Of a stretch of DNA of 9,973 nucleotides, positions 6,977-9,973 are shown one piece after another (position 1 is the first letter of the stretch; the number at the start of each line of letters is the position of its first letter). The notes below the pieces were generated by a model. It did not search any database. It was given only the letters and a program-made list of their open reading frames with translations, and was not told the origin of the DNA. This DNA is from Phycisphaerales bacterium UBA2402 (GTDB lineage: Bacteria; Planctomycetota; Phycisphaerae; Phycisphaerales; UBA1924). The stretch is from the NCBI GenBank assembly GCA_002343715.1, contig DDSA01000239.1, positions 1,909 to 11,881 on the forward strand. Reading direction: 5' to 3'. The position numbers and the translations under genes were made by a program.

Positions 6977-8413
6977 GTGAACCGACACGTCAGAATCAGG
7001 CCCCGATCGTTCGCCTCGTTATCACACGTCGCGATGCAGAAGCTGGCAAGGGCAGGCGTGCTGTGCGGGCTTTCCTTGGCCCCGGCGATCGCGTTCCTCG
7101 CGCAACCGTCGCGGGTCTTGGCCCAGTCGCCAGCGGCTTCGCCACCCTCCGAGCCTGTACCAGCACCTGCGTCGTCCGCGGCGGAGCCTCCGGAACCGCC
7201 GCCCGACCCGGCATCCGACGGCTTCATGCTCAAGATCGACCCCGCGAAGTTTGAGTTTTCTCCCGGCGAGACCGTCGAGTATCCCCCCTCGATGGAAAAA
7301 GAGATCGAGACGGTCCGACGGGGGATGTTTGAACTCGACTTCATCGAAAGCCCGATCCGCTCGTACACCGAATGGTCGGACAAGTTCGAGCTCGAAACCG
7401 GCCTTCGCTTCCACCTCGCCTATACCGCTCTCTTCCAGCAGGCGAGCGGCGGTCCCGGCGACCGCACACGCTTCGCCGGCGATCTCGACCTCATGGGCTT
7501 CTGGACCTTGATCGGGCGCGGGACGAAGGACCGTGGCTTGCTCGTGGCCTCCGGCGAATACCGGCACCAGATAGGTTGGGAGAACCCGAACTCGCTGCGC
7601 GATGATGTCGGCACACTCCAGCGCACTACGGGCGGGTTCGACGACCGTGGCATTGTGCTCCGCGATCTTTTCTACATTCAACACCTCTTCGACGAGCGCC
7701 TCCGCCTGCTCGCCGGGCGCGCTGACGTTTCAGACCTTGTCGGTGGTCACCGTCTGCAGAGCATCAACCTTTTCTTTCTCAATCGCGCGTTTTCCGCCGA
7801 TTCCACCACCGCCTACCCCGGCGGCCACGTTACAGCCGCGAGCGCATCGATCCGCCCTGTTGACTGGTTCTACGTCACCGGCGGCGCTGCCAACGGCTAC
7901 GGGCGGTCGACCATCAATGACATGCCGTACCTCGACGAAGAGAAGTTCTTCTACTTCGGCGAGATCGGATTCACGCCCACCATCGAGGGCCTGGGGTCCG
8001 GTCGTTACGCCGTTCTCTTCTGGCACATGGACGAGCGTGAACTCATCAACAGCCCCAGCGACTCCGGATTCACGATCATCCTCGAGCAGGACCTCAACGA
8101 CAGTCTCCATGTCTTCGCCCGCTATGGCAATGCCGACGATGGATTGATTACCAGCATCAAGAGTTCGACCCAGGCCGGTATGGGTTTTCGTGGGATGCTC
8201 GGCAGCCCCGACAACCTCACCGGAGCGGCGTTTGCGTATACAGAACCGGCGGTCGCCACGCGTGACGAGAAGGTCGTCGAGGTCTTTCACCGCTTCCAAG
8301 TCTCGCCCCATATCCAGTTCACGGTCGATGTCCAGGGCATCTTCGACCCCACCAATGCACCGGACGACGACGCCATTGCCGTCCTTTCTCTCAGATTGCG
8401 CATCGCGTTCTAA
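6977..8413 (+). CDS. predicted outer-membrane beta-barrel porin, OprB-like
   Basis: Secreted protein of 478 residues. It has a long N-terminal leader with a hydrophobic core (about 27-42) and a likely signal peptidase I site after SRVLA (Ala49). Next come a Pro/Ala/Ser-rich linker (about 51-79) and a short soluble-looking segment (80-135). The rest, from about 136, is a run of alternating, aromatic-bearing strands (for example FELETGLRFHLAYTALFQQ, GLLVASGEYRHQIG, FFYFGEIGFTP, RYAVLFWHMDE) ending in LRLRIAF with a terminal Phe, as is typical of outer-membrane barrels. The pattern recalls the carbohydrate-selective porin (OprB) family, but I cannot confirm this without a profile search, and OprB-like proteins are not always sugar-specific. 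The GTG start is supported by the perfect Shine-Dalgarno. An internal ATG at 7034 has none. It is tightly linked to the MFS gene upstream and the asparaginase gene downstream, so it may admit that pathway's substrate to the periplasm. Confidence 0.65.
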   Translation: MNRHVRIRPRSFASLSHVAMQKLARAGVLCGLSLAPAIAFLAQPSRVLAQSPAASPPSEPVPAPASSAAEPPEPPPDPASDGFMLKIDPAKFEFSPGETVEYPPSMEKEIETVRRGMFELDFIESPIRSYTEWSDKFELETGLRFHLAYTALFQQASGGPGDRTRFAGDLDLMGFWTLIGRGTKDRGLLVASGEYRHQIGWENPNSLRDDVGTLQRTTGGFDDRGIVLRDLFYIQHLFDERLRLLAGRADVSDLVGGHRLQSINLFFLNRAFSADSTTAYPGGHVTAASASIRPVDWFYVTGGAANGYGRSTINDMPYLDEEKFFYFGEIGFTPTIEGLGSGRYAVLFWHMDERELINSPSDSGFTIILEQDLNDSLHVFARYGNADDGLITSIKSSTQAGMGFRGMLGSPDNLTGAAFAYTEPAVATRDEKVVEVFHRFQVSPHIQFTVDVQGIFDPTNAPDDDAIAVLSLRLRIAF

Positions 8414-8439
8414 GCCCGACGGGATCCGAGGTCAATTCC

Positions 8440-9423
8440 ATGAGCCTTCCCAAACTCCTGTTCATTTCTCTCGGCGGCACGATCACCATGATCCCCAGCG
8501 CCTCGGGCGGCATCTCGCCGAAGCTCGGGGCCGCCGAACTCATCGCTTCCGTGCCGGAACTCGCCGGGTTAGCCACCATCGAGGCCCGCTCGCCCTTCAA
8601 GCTCCCCAGCCCATCGCTCACCCCGGCGATCATCGTCGAGGTGGCACGCACGATCGATGAGGCCCTGCGTTCAGGCTTCGACGGCGCGGTGGTCATTCAG
8701 GGCACCGACACCATCGAGGAATCGGCGTTCCTGCTCGATCTGCTCATCGGTTCGGACAAGCCGGTCGTCATCACCGGTGCCATGCGCGGGGCCGACGCCC
8801 CCGGTGCCGACGGGCCCGCCAATCTGCTCTCTTCCGCCATCGTCGCGGCTTCGCCCCAGGCGCACAAGGCGGGCGTGCTCGTGGTTCTGAACTACGACAT
8901 CCACGCCGCCCGATTCGTGCAGAAATCGCACACGGCCCTCCCCTCGGCCTTCCTGTCACCGCTCGTCGGCACTCTTGGCGTGGTCGCCGAGCGGCGAGTT
9001 AGTCTCTACGCGCGAGTCGCGCCGCTCCCGAAACTCCCGCTCAACGACGGCCCTCCGGTGCCCATCGCGCTGATCAAGGTCGCCATGGGGGACGACGGAA
9101 GACTCCTCCGTGCCTTGCCAGGGCTTGGCTTCAAGGGCGTCGTCATCGAGGGCATGGGAGCCGGCCACGTTCACGCCGATGTCGCGCCCCTCATCGGAGA
9201 GTTGGCCGCCAAGGTCCCCGTTGTCCTCGCGAGCCGATCGATGACAGGACCGGTTTTCACCAGCACCTACGGCTACCCGGGTGCCGAGATCGACCTGATC
9301 AAACGCGGTGCGATCCCGGCGGGGTACCTTTCGGGCCTCAAGGCACGGCTGCTCCTTGGTCTGTGCCTGCGCACAACGACGGATGCCGCGGCCGTGCGGG
9401 ATGCCTTCGCTCCATACCAGTAA
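8440..9423 (+). CDS. L-asparaginase (bacterial type, cytoplasmic)
   Basis: Hydrolyses L-asparagine to L-aspartate and ammonia, possibly with some glutaminase activity. The 327-residue length fits the bacterial asparaginase family. Visible motifs: LGGT with the nucleophile Thr14 near the N-terminus, GTDTIEE with Thr89 and Asp90, the TGAMRGADAPGADGPANL stretch (112-129), and Lys162 in VQKSHT; together these supply the catalytic triads. The residue before GTD is Gln87, where E. coli AnsB has His. No tyrosine is present in the first 40 residues, where the mobile lid tyrosine of the E. coli enzyme lies; the loop here is Gly/Ser/Pro-rich (16-30). The C-terminal YGYPGAEIDL is a further family trait. 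There is no signal peptide, so it should act in the cytoplasm. GAGGT at 8428-8432 lies 7 nt before the ATG, and the gene starts 26 nt after the porin gene, indicating co-transcription. I do not assign ansA or ansB because the subtype is unclear. Confidence 0.93.
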   Translation: MSLPKLLFISLGGTITMIPSASGGISPKLGAAELIASVPELAGLATIEARSPFKLPSPSLTPAIIVEVARTIDEALRSGFDGAVVIQGTDTIEESAFLLDLLIGSDKPVVITGAMRGADAPGADGPANLLSSAIVAASPQAHKAGVLVVLNYDIHAARFVQKSHTALPSAFLSPLVGTLGVVAERRVSLYARVAPLPKLPLNDGPPVPIALIKVAMGDDGRLLRALPGLGFKGVVIEGMGAGHVHADVAPLIGELAAKVPVVLASRSMTGPVFTSTYGYPGAEIDLIKRGAIPAGYLSGLKARLLLGLCLRTTTDAAAVRDAFAPYQ

Positions 9424-9472
9424 TCGTCTTGGGTTCGCGCCCGACGCGTCACATGATCTATCGGATACAGAG

Positions 9473-9973
9473 ATGAACCAGCACGTCGATCAATGGTCTC
9501 CTACTCGGCCGCTCTTCGCAGCGTGCCCGTTCTCGCGTGCCACGCCGCGAGCAGGCTCCGCTGTTGCCGCAGCTTGTCTGGTCGTCGCCGCGGGTGTCAC
9601 GATGTCCGGTTGCAAAGTCGGGCCCAACTACACAACTCCTGAAGCCGAGGTCAACGCCTCGTGGCTCGCTGACGCCGCACCCACGGCCGTCAATCCCCGC
9701 TGGTGGGAGTCATTCGAGGACCCGACGCTGACCAAGCTTATCGAGTCCTCGGCACGCCAGAACCTGACGCTCCGCGCCGCCGGCCTTCGTGTGATCGAGG
9801 CCCGCGCCAGGCGTTCCATCGCCGTCGGCCGGTTCTTCCCGCAAACCCAGGCCGGCACCGGTGTTGTGGGCGCTAATCAGTTGAGTCAGAACTCGGTGAT
9901 CGGCCAAGGGGCGGACCGCTCGTTCTCAGAAGCCTTCCTCGGGCTGGAAGCCGCCTGGGAACTCGATTTCTGG
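9473..9973 (+). CDS. outer-membrane efflux channel lipoprotein (NodT/OprM type), 3'-truncated
   Basis: Outer-membrane factor of tripartite efflux pumps, the TolC-like exit duct. The window holds only the first 167 residues; the frame is open to the last base, and such proteins usually have about 450-500. After a long leader the sequence MSGCKVGPNYTTPE places the lipidated residue at Cys47 and gives the C-x-V-G-P-x-Y signature of this family. WWESFEDPTLTKLIESSARQNLTLRAAGLRVIEARA (77-112) and the later AFLGLEAAWELDFW (154-167) match the start of the helical-barrel repeat. The ATG at 9473 is chosen because it gives a full secretory leader; its ribosome site is weak (CAGAG just upstream). It follows the asparaginase by 49 nt. 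Its natural partners are the adaptor and RND pump at 903-5260, although three genes intervene. Confidence 0.9.
   Translation, partial: MNQHVDQWSPTRPLFAACPFSRATPRAGSAVAAACLVVAAGVTMSGCKVGPNYTTPEAEVNASWLADAAPTAVNPRWWESFEDPTLTKLIESSARQNLTLRAAGLRVIEARARRSIAVGRFFPQTQAGTGVVGANQLSQNSVIGQGADRSFSEAFLGLEAAWELDFW

Noticed and set aside
9424..9450. Possible hairpin terminator after the asparaginase gene (CGTC..GGG / CCC..GACG)
   Set aside because: The stem needs a two-base bulge and is not followed by a T run, so it does not support rho-independent termination.
9429..9457. Promoter-like TTGGGT with 17-nt spacing to CATGAT before the channel gene
   Set aside because: Only 3 of 6 and 4 of 6 matches with no extended -10; such matches are expected by chance.
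9453..9476. Seven-codon minigene whose TGA overlaps the ATG of the outer-membrane channel gene
   Set aside because: The overlap looks like coupling, but no Shine-Dalgarno precedes the minigene and a frame this short arises easily by chance.

Overview
The window is a high-GC stretch (about 60-68% G+C in lines counted by hand) from a Gram-negative-type bacterium. It encodes lipoprotein signal peptides, an outer-membrane channel lipoprotein, an RND pump and an outer-membrane porin. The lineage cannot be fixed from sequence reading alone. The overall look (long Ala/Pro-rich secretory leaders, high GC, OprB-like porin) would fit Planctomycetota/Phycisphaerae or a proteobacterium, and I hold neither strongly.

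All seven genes lie on the + strand and are closely packed. In order: (1) the C-terminal about 80% of a glutaminase, cut by the left edge; (2) after a 142-nt gap with a candidate promoter, a periplasmic adaptor (membrane fusion) lipoprotein; (3) an RND inner-membrane pump overlapping it by ATGA; (4) 67 nt later, a 14-TM-type MFS transporter; (5) 11 nt later, a predicted outer-membrane porin whose perfect Shine-Dalgarno includes the MFS stop codon; (6) 26 nt later, a cytoplasmic L-asparaginase; (7) 49 nt later, the N-terminal third of a NodT/OprM-type outer-membrane efflux lipoprotein, cut by the right edge. I see no convincing rho-independent terminator between any of them, so one or two long transcripts are likely.

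Functionally this is two interleaved themes. Adaptor, RND pump and outer-membrane channel form a complete tripartite efflux system, although its channel gene is separated from the other two. Glutaminase and asparaginase both release ammonia from amide amino acids. They bracket the transport genes, and an MFS carrier and a porin sit between them. A reasonable but unproven reading is an envelope transport/ammonia-generating stress locus, for example for acid or toxic-compound resistance. The most unusual points are this gene combination, an MFS protein lacking several signature charged residues of drug/H+ antiporters, an asparaginase without the usual flexible-loop tyrosine, and a switch in GC skew inside the MFS gene although all genes are co-directional. 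No RNA genes, insertion sequences, CRISPR arrays or broken genes were seen.
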